Shown: positions 41,836 through 55,194 of the stretch, piece after piece
How positions within the stretch are numbered: the stretch's first letter is position 1
How the letters are laid out: every line of letters starts with the position of its first letter
Assembly (NCBI GenBank): GCA_033807695.1
Contig: CM066303.1
Coordinates: 1,860,001-1,924,000, forward strand
Reading direction: 5' to 3'
Origin: Daedaleopsis sinensis
Lineage: Eukaryota > Basidiomycota > Agaricomycetes > Polyporales > Polyporaceae
Length of the DNA stretch: 64,000 nucleotides
The notes under the pieces: model-generated
Seen by the model: the letters and a program-made list of their open reading frames with translations, nothing else
Told to the model about the DNA's origin: nothing
The model's database searches: none
Program-made: the position numbers and the translations under genes

Positions 41836-42082
41836 TGTAAAGGCCGCGAGGCGTTAATACCCCGGTATTAACGCCTAGTGGCTGTGCTGGCGTCTCGAAC
41901 CATGGACTACCGCTTATATCATCACTGTGGCTGAAGTACTGTACAGTTATCATGTAGTGTATCCGCGTATCAGGGGAAGAGAGAGGACAACTCTCTCTTC
42001 ACCCCCCGTTGTACACGTCTCCTGAATATACAGGCTTGGACGAGTCACGACTAGGGCGAGGAGTAGACTCTGTGCATTTACA
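41836..42082 (+). repeat. 3' LTR of element B (247 bp)
   Basis: No difference from the 5' LTR at 31807-32053 was seen by eye, implying very recent insertion. The target duplication ACTTC follows at 42083-42087. Confidence 0.95.
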
Positions 42083-42947
42083 ACTTCGGATCGTCAAGGT
42101 CGAGCCGGGTGACCTCGAACAGGCGGCGAGGGATCCGGAGAGCATGCTCCCGAACGGCGTGTCTCCTGCCGACTCCGCACCCGAGCCCGTGCCACAGGTG
42201 CGAGTGCTGCCGCTCGTGCTCCATCCCTACGACATGCACCCGCTCTCGCATCCGGAATCTGATTCGGGGCTGTATGATATGACAACAACAGCTCAGCCGG
42301 CGACGAAGAAGCGGAGACAGAGGGGGGATGGGAAGAAACCACGGGCACGGCCGATCTCCCGGCGGCGACCGCGAGCGCACCTGCGCGGTGTGCTCACGAG
42401 CGAGTATGTCTACGAGGCGGCGGGGCAGTCTGTGCTCTCTGACGACTACGTCGAGCAATGGCCTTCGGGGGCATTTAGTGTGTTCCAGGTGTAGCGCGTC
42501 GTAATATATTTTAAAGCTCTCAGTCGTACATTCTCGAGGAGTAGTAAGAAATGGAGTCCTCGATCCTGTGAGTGCATCGGGAGCAGTCCTGCTCAGAACA
42601 CGAGTCCTCTCGACCACACACCCTCCTCTCGAGGACACAGCACCCACTGTTCTCTATCCCCAAAACACCTACCGTTCTCTATGCCTCTGAAAACCCCCTA
42701 ACTTACGAATTCTCTCTGTGGCAGGCATAGTCTCCTCGCCTCCCTGCCGCCCGCCTATCCCGCTGGCCCTGTCCGAACGCATCTCGCGACGCCAACTCGC
42801 GACTCGGACTTGCTTGGCACTCCGTCGGCACACGCAGCTCAGTCTTCACATGAAACGATCGAATCGCTCGCACCATTGGAATCCGAGTGTATTGCTACAG
42901 GAGTGCTATGTTACAGAGTCGAGTAGGTATTGGTCCGGTCCGTCACT

Positions 42948-43551
42948 TCACTCAATCGCGATCTTCTGCGGCACCATCTCCGGCGTGGTGCGCGGGAACG
43001 TGATCGTCAGCACACCGTCGGCCATCGACGCCTTGATCTCCTCAGGCTGCGAAAAACAGTGAGCCCCGTGCCGCGTGCCAGTCGCGCTGAGAACAAGATC
43101 GACATACCTTGACACCCTGAGGCAGCGGCAACGCCCTCGAGAACTTGCCGAACCGGCGCTCGCGCACGGCGTAGCCCTTCTCGTTGTGCTCGCTCGAGAG
43201 CGTCGACTCGCCCGAGACGGTGAGCACGTTGTCCTTGACGTCGAGGTGCACGTGCTCCTTGGTGAGCCCGGGGAGCTCGAACGTCGCGGTCACGACATTC
43301 TTCTCGCGGTCCTCGTGCAGATCCATCCTGTTCGACGGTGTCAGCGCCTGGCGTAGCATAGGGAACGCGGAATGCAGGCGGATCGCTTACCTCGGGCGGA
43401 GGGGACGCGAGGCGGCGTTCTCATGGGGGTCGCGGTGCGCGACGGCCGAGGACGAACGGGCGCCGGAGGAGCGCGCGTTGAACGCATCGTCAAAGAGGCG
43501 GTCGAAGTCGGCGAGAGAGTAGAACGGCTCAGTGAAGAAGGCGAACGACAT
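42948..43551 (-). CDS. Small heat-shock protein (Hsp20), copy 2, recombinant
   Basis: Exons 43551-43391, 43327-43108 and 43046-42948 (minus strand) encode 159 aa with the same structure as copy 1. Exon 3 carries the X3-type residues; exons 1 and 2 are alike in all copies. The upstream region beyond 43807 is X1-type. This gene therefore lies on the crossover that produced X2 and is intact, so the exchange kept a functional chaperone gene. A heat-shock element is at 43698-43705. Confidence 0.92.
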
Positions 43552-43697
43552 CGTGAGGGGAGTGGTAGCGGTTGACTTGGTGTGGTAGGCTGTATGTAGT
43601 TTGCTCCGCAGGTAAAGGTAGATTCTGAAGTGTCGTCCGTCACCGCAGCTGTAGGCCTTTAATACAGGTTGGCCAAGTGCTGGAAATGCATAGCGCT

Positions 43698-43705
43698 TTC
43701 CCGAA
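43698..43705 (-). promoter_or_regulatory. Heat-shock element of hsp20 copy 2
   Basis: TTCCCGAA, the same site and spacing as in copy 1. The following stretch to 45300 repeats the gene-free right part of X1. Confidence 0.5.
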
Positions 43706-45658
43706 TTGTCTGAACAAGGATGCTTCGGCGAAGCATGAAGTCATCAGTAGAATGTACCAGAGTGGGCGCTTATACTCGACCATTCTCGATATTTCTGAGA
43801 ACGTCCCCTGTCGAAGAGGAGGATTCGGAGGCAGTCCTCAAGCTTCAAGCTTCAGGTTCGACACTGCATGGCCAGCAACGCTATAATCACTCTGAATAGG
43901 TGACTGACAGAGGAATTTCCCTCAAAGTTCGGACAAACCTACATAGACACGGGCAGTGGCGGATGCTGCAGGTGGTGAATACTGAGTACGGAGTATTGAA
44001 GCTGGGTTGAACACGTTGATTGGGGTTCTTTGTAGCTAGTACCTACTGCGTACACTGTGGTTCGTGGAGATCACATTGGAGTCGTCTTCGGTGGTTCAAT
44101 TGCCAGGCGGCAACCATGATGATATTGTAGAGCCTGGACTGGCCTTGTAGATCAGGGTAAGTATATCATATACGACGTTGATCATGTGGAGGGAGAGTTG
44201 GCTTCACAACGCAGCATCAATGCATCTACCTGGTGCTGTGGATGTGCAGTAACGGCTTCTGAATAATCCATCAATCAGCCAGCTCGCCGAATCGGACTGT
44301 GGCAAGGACGCTCGAGTCTCTTCCTGGCGCTGTGCGTAAGTAAGCAGACCGGGCCTTGATAGGACCTTGATGCATTCAGTGAGGGCGAGAGTACGTGTGA
44401 AAGCACTCAGAGCATGTGAACAGTGAGGAGAAGGTTGGACTCGGAGACAAGGCACGGCGGTGCGTGAGATGTGTATTGACGGGCGGTTGATCTAGGAATC
44501 CTCGTGATACGAATCAGGACGACATGGACTTGCGTTCCGCATAGGTGTAGGAAAGCTTGTACCAGGACTGGGGTAGCGAGAAGTTGACTCGCATGACGTC
44601 TCTGCCTTGTGGACCGTGGTCGCACATGGAAGTAGAGTTGTACTTGGCCCGACTGGTGCTGGTCCCGAGTGAGCTGCCTCCTGTGGCATGTTACGCCGCT
44701 GGTTACAAGGCCGAGTTACAGCCGTAGTTTGCTAGCTGAGCACTGACCTCCGGTGCACGGCCAGGGGACCGAGAAACCGCGCGCCCAGGAATTCCGGTGT
44801 GGCACTTGTGTGGATGGTGCCATGGCCGGAGAACGGGGATGGGTGATAGGAGCCGGATCATCGAGCTGAGCGCTGAGCTCCCAGCGCGGTGATGGACATG
44901 GCATTGTCGTCCAAAACGGAGGCTGTAGGACGAGTACAGACCGAGTCTATTTCCCGGATATCTTTAGCAGCAGCTGACACACGCTACCGCAGCCTGTGAG
45001 GCGGCGAGCGTTGGTGATTCCGCGAGAGCGCGAGGTGCCTGTCACAGTCCTGGGATGCACGGCAGGTTCTAGAGGATGAGAGGAGAATGCAAAGAGTGTA
45101 GTGGGCAGATTGACCCGCGGCCGTCGTGGTGGAAGGGTATTGAGAGCCATGGGCGCCTAGTACAGCCGAGCATAGACGGCAGGAAGGCCCGTTCCATAAC
45201 AGGCTCGACGACCACAAGGATCCTCTCTCTTGTTCCTCCTCTCCTCCCACCATGGCCATGGCCAGCATCTTCTTCTTGACGGCTCCGCCATCGTCCTGCA
45301 TAGAGCCCGAACAAGCTTCAAGTAGCGGCAGCGATGACGCACAGGTCCTTTAAATTCGGTGACGTCAGCGGCGTCTCCTTGGCGGGGCGCTCGCTCTCTG
45401 GTCTCTGTTCGATCTGCACTCGCACTCGCACTCACATGCACTCGTTTGCTCTGCTCTCGCTCTGCTCTCTCAGCGTCGACCGCGATAGGCTCCTCTCTGG
45501 CTCTCCACCTGCGTCTCTCTCACGCTCTCACGCCCTCGCCCGTCCTCCCTACTACGACAGCATCCCCAGGCCCGACAACTCGTCGCGTGCCCGCCCTCCT
45601 GCTGCGCCGCATACCTCCCCTACCGTGAGCGCAACAACGGACCGGGTGTGTTGGAGAC

Positions 45659-45805
45659 GTGTCTCCAGCCAGCCCGCGCTGCTCCCCGTGCTCTCTTTTC
45701 TTCTCGCCCTCCTCTCCCCGCTACAGCCCACAATCCCCGTCGTTCAGCCCAACCTCAGCTCGTTACTGCCCGACGAGCCCCTCCTTCAGCCGTACATCCC
45801 CTAGG
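45659..45805 (+). pseudogene. RNA polymerase II CTD-like heptad fragment (Y2)
   Basis: Same seven heptads as at 23869-24015, unchanged. The two copies are recent, so their agreement says nothing about function. Confidence 0.45.
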
Positions 45806-47289
45806 TCTGTTAAAGAGGACACCATTCACTCACCTAGCACTCACCTGCCGGACAGGTACTGTAAGCCGTCCGGTGGGGAAGCTCAGGTCTTCATCGGAAC
45901 TGACGGCGGCCGAGCAGAGCATGCGTGGTACGGCACCTCGAGCACGCTCGAGCACCCGGGCCCGGGGATTGGCTGACGGAGAAGAAGCGGGCCTGCGGCG
46001 GGGCTCCTGAGTCGGAGACACGGTCCACAAGGCGGAACATCTGTGAGTAATCTATAGCTCAGGCTCTCGGCAGTCGGTCGCTCACTGCAACTCGTACCTG
46101 ACATAGACGTATCTGGGGCACGGCGCCGACGCTGTACGCGTAGACGGCCCGTCTGCGCCAGCGAGCTCCTAAACACACTAAGCAGTTCTGTGAGTGTCCG
46201 GTTCGAAACACACTCACAAATGCATAACTCACCTCGATCGACGCGCAGAGCACCGTCCACTATCGCAAATCTCCAAGACTGTGAGCATATGACAAATGCG
46301 AGGGCGCAGGATCCGGCCACCCACGAGTCCCGGCATGGTGGAACGGGGTACCGAGCACGTCCTCGCGACCGATGTCTCCTATCCTCCGCTCTCGTCCCCG
46401 TTTCTCTCTGAGCATCGTCTAATCGCCCAGGACAGGTCGACGACGCGCTCCAGTGCGCAATCTCTTGCCCCATACGCACACATTTGCTCCCTGCTGGCAC
46501 CTCTCATGCCGTCACCCGGATCTCGCGCGTCCGCTCTGTACTGGCAACCCTCAGCCTCTCTCCCTCCAGCACTCATCTCGTCGGACACGACCTGTGCTAT
46601 GTGACAGGCGCCTTACGGCGATGTCTGCAAGCTCTCTATGTGCGCGCTCTCGGGTTGCGCGTACGTACGCTACCGTACGCGTCCAGCTCGCTCATATCCT
46701 CTGCATAGGCCACAGGGACAGGCACGACCACCCCGCGCGCGGAAAACGTACGTCCCGGCCCTCTGCCGTCCACGCACACCTCTCCTGCGTGCTGGACGCA
46801 ATGGACGTGCCGCAGTCGCCTCCGTCCTAGACGTGCTCAGTAAGGCGTCACACATATGATCATATCAATTAAACCACATACCACTGTCCGATACGGCCCG
46901 ACGGTACGGCATTTTAAAAGCCAGGTGAGCGTCGAGCGACCGCTGTGCATGGAGCACCGGGTCAGCAAGATTTGACGACCCGCATCCGCATCCGCAACAG
47001 ACGCGATCCGGCCCGCACGCATGGAGTCGCGTACAGCAGTCAGGTGCGATACGGCGTCCCTGCAAAGTCTGGTTGAGTGTCAGTGCGCCAGCAACCGCTG
47101 GGAGCTAAGCTATCGGTAACTCACGAAGATCTCGTTAGGTGAGCCGTGAGCTCGGACGCCACCCAGGTCAGTCCGACGCCTCGAGCGTGTTCGGTTCTGA
47201 AAGCCTTCGGTAAGACACGAAGCGACACCGACGAAATGGGTCACCGTGACCTACCACACCTCACGGCCTGCCGTGCACGCTGCTAACGG

Positions 47290-49190
47290 TCACCCGTCGC
47301 CCATAGCGAAGTCGCCGGTTGGTGAGTGAGTATACACTGTCGCTACACGAGCTCAGTGATCTACCATGCAGGCTGGATAGCGTGCGCGGGATCAAACTCG
47401 CGATCGCGTCCGGCGGCCCGTGTCCGTGGACAGCGCAGTCGCTGCCGTCGGGGTGCAGCAGTTCATGTGAGGTGCAGTGCCACGTCCCTGCACAGTACTG
47501 TGAGTGTCCCGTTCGATCCAATGAGTGCATGGCTCACCGCATATGCCACGGTCATGAAGACCGGACGACCCCGCATCCGCAACAGACGCGATCCCCCGTC
47601 GTCTTCGCATAATCGGCCCGCACGTACGGGGTCGCGTACAGCAGTCAGGCACGATACGACGTTCCTGAAAGTCTCGGTGAGTGTCAGCGAGCGAGCGACC
47701 GGTGGGAGGCCACTCACGAACACCCCGCTAGGTGACACCCCGGACACCGGTCGGCCGGACGACTCGAACGTAATCGTTGCCGGCCTTGGTGAGACACGAA
47801 GCGACGCCGGAGAAAGTGCACCACCTGCCCCTCCTCACGGCCTGCTGTGCGCGCTGATGACGGTCGCGCGTCCCCCATGGACAGATCACCGGCCGGTGAT
47901 CAAGTATACACTTCTGCTACACGAGCTCGGTGAATAAAGCTAATCTGGCACACAAGCTTAGTAGGGACTCACATACCTCTCTCCAGGAGGCGACTCGCGA
48001 GCCCGTCCACCGGTCCGTGTCCGAGGACTGTCGACGGCGTGCTCGCAGCGTCCATGCGACGTGCAGTGCGATGCGCCTGCGCAATCATGTGAGTCCCCGG
48101 TTCGATTCAATGAGCGCATGGCTCACCTCGGTAGACCCGCGTATGCTGTACGCGATCAGCTGTAGTGAACTGGCAGGACTGTGAGTGTCCGATGAACGCA
48201 AGTGCAAGACTAGCCACTCACCCGTCCGACCTGCCAGTACCCGATGAGTCACGCACGTGGAACTAGCTGTCGCGGCTCAGGTCATGCAGGTTGGTGAATG
48301 AGTATACGCTGTCGCTATACGAGGTCAGTGATCTCCCATGCAGGCTGGGTACCGTGTACATACCTGTGTCTGGGATCAAATTCGCGACCGCGTCCGGCGG
48401 CCCGTGTTCGTGGCTAGCCACGTCGGCCGCCCCTGACGTGCAGCAGTCCAGGTGAGGTGCAGCGCCACGTCCCTATACAGTACTGTGAGTGTCCAGTTCG
48501 ATCCAGTGACATGAGTGCGTGACTCACGCGATCCACCGTCGTCTTCGCATAATCGGCGCGCACGTACGGAGTCGCGCACAGCAGTCAGGCACGATATGAC
48601 GTCCCGTCCCTACAAAGTCTCGGTGAGTGTCAGCGACCGACCGACAGCGGGAGCCCAGCTATCGGCCACTCACCAACACCCTGCTAGGTGACACCCCGGA
48701 CACCGGTCGGCCGGACGACTCGAGCGTGGTCGTGGCCGGTCACCGTCGGCTCCGAAGGCCTTTGGTGAGGCACGAAGCGACGCCGGACAAAGTGCATCAC
48801 CTGCCCCTTTTCACGGCCTGCTGTGCACTCTGGTGACGGTCGCCCATCGACAGCTCGCCGGCCGGTGACTTTTGCTACACAAGCTCGGTGAATGACGCTA
48901 ATCTGGCACGCTAGCTAAGGACGCACATACCTCTGTCCGGGATTCGACTCGCGAGCGCGTCCACCGGTCCGTGTCCGTGGACAGCAACGTCGGCCGTCGA
49001 CGGCGTGCTGGCAGCGTCCATGCAACGTGCAGTGCGACGCGCCTGCGCAATCATGTGAGTCCCCGGTTCGATTCAATAAGCGCATGGCTCACCTCGGTAG
49101 ACCCGCGTAACACGCGGGATCGTCTGCAGAGAACCGGCGGGACTGTGAGTGTCTGACGAATGCAGGCACAAAACTGGGTACTCGCCTGCA
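47290..49190 (+). repeat. Degenerate tandem repeat of about 960-985 bp in Y2
   Basis: Second copy of the repeat at 25500-27400 (offset 21790), with the same two degenerate units and frequent GTGAGT/CTCAC motifs. Confidence 0.6.
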
Positions 49191-52100
49191 GTCCTGTGGT
49201 ACGTCACAGCGCGGCAGGTCGCACCGTCGGGGGATTGCGACCATTCGAGTCACCGGTCTACGTGCTCGGAATGGCCTCTAATCACAAGTAAGGTACTGAC
49301 TGCAGATAGCATGAGCATACGTACCTGGTGCAAGTCCCCGGGCCGGCATTCTAAAGCAAATATCGTGTATTAGATCAGGCACGCAATACAATGCATAAAC
49401 GACGTACACGCGAGTCCGAGATTGCGATACATGCATGACGTCGTCGCGGACGCGCCCGACACGACGTGCGCAGTCCGCCCGACATTGTCCTCGACGAGGA
49501 GGCGGGACACAGACGGGCCGGGAGTATGTGTGTAGGCCCAGACGAAGTGAGAGACGGGGCGAGGGAGCCCAGAGCGAGAGCGGGAGAGGGGTGAGTGCCG
49601 TTTGCAGCTCACGCAGCCCGCTACTTATACGCCCCCGGCTCGGACAGGATGGCCCGTGCACGCAGCCCCCGCTTGCACCCCCATATCCACCGTGGGCCCC
49701 GCGCAGTCTGGGCACGGACGGGCGGACCAACCAGCGCACGCCACGGCCGGGCGTGCGACGCCAGCTAGCTAGTGCGTTTCGCGAGTCCCCGCACTATTCA
49801 GCCTGCGCACGAGATGTACAGGAAGTTCGCGCTTGGCGGCGTCGGCTCGTACGCGCGCGCTCGGCTCGCGTTGATTGCACTTCGGTAAGTGACGGGCGGA
49901 GCGAGGTGCGAAATTGCGAAGGTGCGGACGTCCGGGGCAGCGGGACGGGGTGCGCGGGGCTGCATCAGGGCTGCATCCCCCGTTTTCCACCCTCGCCTTC
50001 GAGATCTGGGGTGTTCGTTGTGCGACAGGCGAGCCGGGGTGCGCTCCTGTCGGGGTTGTGCCCTCGTGCTGGTGCTCTGTCGTACGACGCATTACTGGCG
50101 GTCGACGGAGTGCGAGGGGAGAGTGCCCTGCTCCGGGGTCTGAGTCGCGCGACATGCACTGCGCTGTGCGCGAGGCCCAAGGCTCGACGTAGTCATACAG
50201 ACCCGGGGAGCAGAGACGTCTGCCGAGAAGACAAGTGAGCGGGGAGATGGAACAGGTGAGCAGGCGGGACCCGATATCAACTATCGCAGTACGCGCTACC
50301 GCGCCGCCTGTACTTGGTACACCGGCTCGCTACATACTATCCGTGCGAACCGGTCCGAACTGACTCGCTCTTTTTGCAGATCCATGCGGAATACACACGC
50401 ACGCACGAGTGCTCGACACGGTGGTATCGTCCTGTGAATAGCATAGAGAGGGCGGCACCGTGCGCTACTCGCAGAACCCGATCTCTGTCCGGGTGCGTGT
50501 CATACCGACTGTACCTGTTGCGGCTCGCCGCCTAACGAGCATGCATGAACTGGTCCAACTCGCTCTGCATTCAAACGTCTGCGTGAATACACACGCTCAC
50601 AAGCGTGCTTGACACGGCGGACGTCATTCTGCGAGCGGCTGCTATCGCGCGTCGGCCTGTTCATTTGCACACCCGCGCACTCCTTCCTCTCCGAGTCGTC
50701 CGTGCACGACGTCTCTGTGTCCCCGGTGCGCCAGTGCGCGGGTCCGGACGCGTCAATGAGGCAGACTTCGCATCCTGTGTGCCGTGAACTGGTCCGCGGT
50801 TTGCATCATGGACTGGGGTTCTCACTGTGCCCACCCCGGCACGCTCAGGAGTCCTTCGGGGTGTACCATGATCGATCCACAGATGTATATATATTTATCG
50901 TTCTTTGTCAGACTCGGGCTCACGAACACAGCACACAGCTCGAGAGCATGGGTGTACATGCGGAGTCGGTCATCTCGGACTCATACCGGGTCGCACACGA
51001 CCGACTCGCGAAGGATCCTTAACAGTAATATGCAGCACAATTGCGCGGGACTCACATTCAATCGACCGCTCGTATACTTACGTGTTCTTATGCACTGCTC
51101 CGGCAGAGGGATTCTGCAACAATAGTATAGAAGATCGACGGCCACACAATGCGCCGAATAACAATACTTGTATTCCGTAGACCGTGTATGTGTATTAGAG
51201 CAGTCCTCCCTAATGATCATGCTACTAGTACTGCCAGACACAGCTACTTCCATGCAGTACGATTTGTGGCAGATTTGCATGCACGTCCGACTCGAGGAGG
51301 GACTTGGACTGGTACTCACCTTGCTGTAGACGGCTACCACGAGGATCATCTGTGGGGTGGCAGGTCCTCCGGAGGGTATAATCATGATGCATGCCCGGAT
51401 ATGTGCTAGAGATGGCCCAAAAATGATGTTGGGGAGCATGGCAATGATTAGGAACATACTATTGATGCACAATGGCAGTTCTGATCGCAAAGTGCAGTAG
51501 AAAATAGAGGAGAGCGAAGTTGCGGGATGCCTGTAGCAGGGCTCAAAAAACTATGGAGCTGTCGGCAAGTGAGAATATTGCAGCAACACTTGTCAGGTGT
51601 ATGAAGTAGCGAGCTCAGTGGTGTGTAGAGTGGAAGTGACATGTCAAGGGGGAGCCTCGGGACGACAGGACCAACTCGTCTGAAGCCTCTTGCTACGTCG
51701 ACCGCAGTGGTCCGTGACATCGTGCCACTAGAGTAATTTCTGTGAAGCGAGGGGGAGTAGTCCCCCATCACAATACATCACACTAGCCTGAGGATCGCGC
51801 ATACAGCCGGCAAACTAACCTCACACTGGCAGAGATGCCCCAAGTCAACCCCAAGTAGCGAGACTGCTACTATTCAAGCATGATGCTCCTCACTGTTCTC
51901 AGCTTCAAGCAATAGCACATATAAAAGGGCACGTACATTGTGGAGAGGCATGTCCATATAGGATGAAAGGAGAGGGCCCGGGAAGGATAGCTCTCCAAAG
52001 GTTCATGTGGATAATACTGGTGTCGGACTTGGACTCAGACTTGTTGCGGCGATCTCACGCCGTTCGGAACAACTATCCGCAGTTTGCAATTGTAGATGTG

Positions 52101-53207
52101 GGGACGAGAAGTCCGGGCATTTGCGTTTGAAGCTCATTCAGACACCGATCACACGGAACATGGAGGAGCGCCAGCCATTCGGTACCGAGAACTTTGTATG
52201 GAATTGACCTTGTCTGCTCTGGAACCTGTTCAGAACTTCCGTATCCTCGTGCATGATCTGCAGGAGAAGCAGAAAGTCAGTCACAAGGATGCCACTGCTA
52301 GCACATGAGTAGTAGTACTTGACTGAAGACCGTGACAATGAGGCTCCGTAAAATAGATCCCAATGTTCCTGGCTCTCGGATTCAGATGTGTACGCATAGA
52401 CTGCCGAAAGTACGCTAACCTCGCATGTCGGTGATGGTGGGAGAGAACAGGAGCGCGCCTGCCCAAATGGGTATGTTCAACAAGATTGAGACGCTCGACT
52501 GCGGGTGGCTGTCCCTTTCTCTTCTCTCCAACCATCGTCAACCACGACTGAAGAATACCTGCTCATTTCCAGATCAACATGTATGAGCTGCACAAAATAC
52601 TCGTGTCCAGAGTGGATTCCGAACATGATCTGCAACGGTACGCCCAGCTTATGCGTTACGGTGAAACTATGGCTAACCGAGTTCCCACACTACTAGGTAT
52701 ATTGAGTGGATACACGAGATTTGATACGCTCACCGACCTGCTTTTCTGGTCATTGGCAAACACTGCTCCGTGTCTCATGATTATTCGGATGTGCACGGAG
52801 CACGGAATCGGTAATTTGGACACGCACCGATTCATCCATCTCAAGCTGTAGCAAGCAGCTCCATGGCCGCCTCCGTAGCCTCACTCCATGGCCATTTACT
52901 CCCCTCCTCCGACTTGTCTCTTGCTGAGCACCACTAGACATACGGTGTTGAATGCCACACACCCTCTGTACCAAGTGCTGTATCTGTGGCTGCTCATGTC
53001 ACGGAAGGTACGCTAAATTGAGCACATTGCCGACACTCCTCCGTGTCTCACACTCATTTCACGCAGAGCGATGTGATGGTTGTACGCCTTCACAAGACAA
53101 GCGCAACTCCGACTCTCGGGATCCCAGATCACTCTCGCAGCTGCCTCATCGTCTCAAGATCCTCCTTTCCCGCACACCGCAGCTGCCGCACACTCCGAGT
53201 CACACAC

Positions 53208-53991
53208 ATGTCTAGCACGCCGCCTTTCAGCCCGTCCGAGCTCGAGGTTCCAGAACACGTTCGCGAGGAGTGGGAGCAGTGGAGCTCGGAGCGGGACCGC
53301 CGACGGAGCGAGGTGCGGGCGAGGTTTACGTGGAGACTAGGTAAGCGCGATTAAACTAGCTGGTTGCACCACTAGCTAACAGTCTACAGTTGCTCTCACT
53401 GGGAACAGGAGGGCGTTCATGCGGTGGACTCCGTCCGAGTACCTCAGAGTCGTGCTCGGCGAGTACGGCTGCAAGGTTGTCGGGTTCTGGCCGCCGGAGG
53501 TCCCGTTCAAGAACCCGAGCAAGCTGATGGGCGGGATCGCACCGCTGCAGACCTTGCTGGACCTGTGGATGTCCGGTGCACTTCGGATCGTCAAGGTCGA
53601 GCCGGGTGACCTCGAACAGGCGGCGAGGGATCCGGAGAGCATGCTCCCGAACGGCGTGTCTCCTGCCGACTCCGCACCCGAGCCCGTGCCACAGGTGCGA
53701 GTGCTGCCGCTCGTGCTCCATCCCTACGACATGCACCCGCTCTCGCATCCGGAATCTGATTCGGGGCTGTATGATATGACAACAACAGCTCAGCCGGCGA
53801 CGAAGAAGCGGAGACAGAGGGGGGATGGGAAGAAACCACGGGCACGGCCGATCTCCCGGCGGCGACCGCGAGCGCACCTGCGCGGTGTGCTCACGAGCGA
53901 GTATGTCTACGAGGCGGCGGGGCAGTCTGTGCTCTCTGACGACTACGTCGAGCAATGGCCTTCGGGGGCATTTAGTGTGTTCCAGGTGTAG
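53208..53991 (+). CDS. Unknown 244-aa protein, copy 3 (two exons)
   Basis: Exons 53208-53340 and 53390-53991, intron 49 nt (GTAAGC, AGCTAAC branch, CTACAG). Same length as copy 1 with substitutions clustered in the Pro-rich middle (SPADSAPEP against SPPDSMPEP) and before the basic stretch, while the GFWPPEVPF core and C-terminus are unchanged. It has no MITE upstream and is the cleanest copy. Function unknown; the basic stretch suggests a nuclear location. Confidence 0.75.
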
Positions 53992-54444
53992 CGCGTCGTA
54001 ATATATTTTAAAGCTCTCAGTCGTACATTCTCGAGGAGTAGTAAGAAATGGAGTCCTCGATCCTGTGAGTGCATCGGGAGCAGTCCTGCTCAGAACACGA
54101 GTCCTCTCGACCACACACCCTCCTCTCGAGGACACAGCACCCACTGTTCTCTATCCCCAAAACACCTACCGTTCTCTATGCCTCTGAAAACCCCCTAACT
54201 TACGAATTCTCTCTGTGGCAGGCATAGTCTCCTCGCCTCCCTGCCGCCCGCCTATCCCGCTGGCCCTGTCCGAACGCATCTCGCGACGCCAACTCGCGAC
54301 TCGGACTTGCTTGGCACTCCGTCGGCACACGCAGCTCAGTCTTCACATGAAACGATCGAATCGCTCGCACCATTGGAATCCGAGTGTATTGCTACAGGAG
54401 TGCTATGTTACAGAGTCGAGTAGGTATTGGTCCGGTCCGTCACT

Positions 54445-55048
54445 TCACTCAATCGCGATCTTCTGCGGCACCATCTCCGGCGTGGTGCGCGGGAACGTGA
54501 TCGTCAGCACACCGTCGGCCATCGACGCCTTGATCTCCTCAGGCTGCGAAAAACAGTGAGCCCCGTGCCGCGTGCCAGTCGCGCTGAGAACAAGATCGAC
54601 ATACCTTGACACCCTGAGGCAGCGGCAACGCCCTCGAGAACTTGCCGAACCGGCGCTCGCGCACGGCGTAGCCCTTCTCGTTGTGCTCGCTCGAGAGCGT
54701 CGACTCGCCCGAGACGGTGAGCACGTTGTCCTTGACGTCGAGGTGCACGTGCTCCTTGGTGAGCCCGGGGAGCTCGAACGTCGCGGTCACGACATTCTTC
54801 TCGCGGTCCTCGTGCAGATCCATCCTGTTCGACGGTGTCAGCGCCTGGCGTAGCATAGGGAACGCGGAATGCAGGCGGATCGCTTACCTCGGGCGGAGGG
54901 GACGCGAGGCGGCGTTCTCATGGGGGTCGCGGTGCGCGACGGCCGAGGACGAACGGGCGCCGGAGGAGCGCGCGTTGAACGCATCGTCAAAGAGGCGGTC
55001 GAAGTCGGCGAGAGAGTAGAACGGCTCAGTGAAGAAGGCGAACGACAT
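54445..55048 (-). CDS. Small heat-shock protein (Hsp20), copy 3
   Basis: Exons 55048-54888, 54824-54605 and 54543-54445 on the minus strand, 159 aa. Exon 3 residues match copy 2 and differ from copy 1 at two sites. All domain features described for copy 1 are present. Three nearly identical intact copies imply recent dosage increase of this chaperone in the haplotype. Confidence 0.92.
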
Positions 55049-55194
55049 CGTGAGGGGAGTGGTAGCGGTTGACTTGGTGTGGTAGGCTGTATGTAGTTTG
55101 CTCCGCAGGTAAAGGTAGATTCTGAAGTGTCGTCCGTCACCGCAGCTGTAGGCCTTTAATACAGGTTGGCCAAGTGCTGGAAATGCATAGCGCT

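Larger units (their letters stand above)
31807..42082 (+). mobile_element. Element B: full-length chromovirus with three in-frame ORFs
   Basis: 10276 bp with two 247-bp LTRs identical by eye, a 5-bp target duplication, a polypurine tract, gag-pro, pol (RT-RNaseH-integrase-chromodomain) and a third long ORF. From 32091 to 41717 a single frame is interrupted only by TGA (35103-35105) and TAG (39141-39143). Identical LTRs and open frames indicate a very recent insertion, after the X duplication. No TGG-type primer-binding site follows the 5' LTR (the next bases are TCTTTTTTGACTCG), so the primer may be unusual. Confidence 0.95.
31430..42494 (+). pseudogene. Unknown 244-aa protein, copy 2, disrupted by element B
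   Basis: Exon 1 (31430-31562) and the start of exon 2 (31612-31806) match copy 3. Element B interrupts exon 2 after the codons for SGAL, and the coding text resumes at 42083-42494 behind the duplicated target ACTTC. Read without the insertion the gene would match copy 3. The break removes more than half of the protein, so this copy is probably dead unless the insertion yields a chimeric transcript. Confidence 0.85.
30009..45300 (+). repeat. Segmental duplication unit X, copy 2 (X2), split by element B
   Basis: The left part (30009-31806 and 42088 to about 43030) follows X3, with constant offsets of 21778 and, past the insertion, 11497, and X3-type variants. The right part (from 43807) follows X1 at offset 21790. 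The switch lies in 43031-43806, across most of the heat-shock gene and its promoter, where all copies are alike. This is the hybrid expected at the join of an unequal crossover between X1 and X3. The left part repeats the non-coding stretch described for X1, including a TATA box at 30142-30150. Confidence 0.85.
45301..51786 (+). repeat. Segmental duplication unit Y, copy 2 (Y2)
   Basis: Repeats Y1. The same CTD-like fragment, degenerate tandem repeat and possible decayed minus-strand membrane-protein sequence (about 50980-51730) are present; no intact gene is supported. It differs from Y1 mainly in the patch at about 49929-50500, which includes a 12-nt deletion near 50470. Confidence 0.85.
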
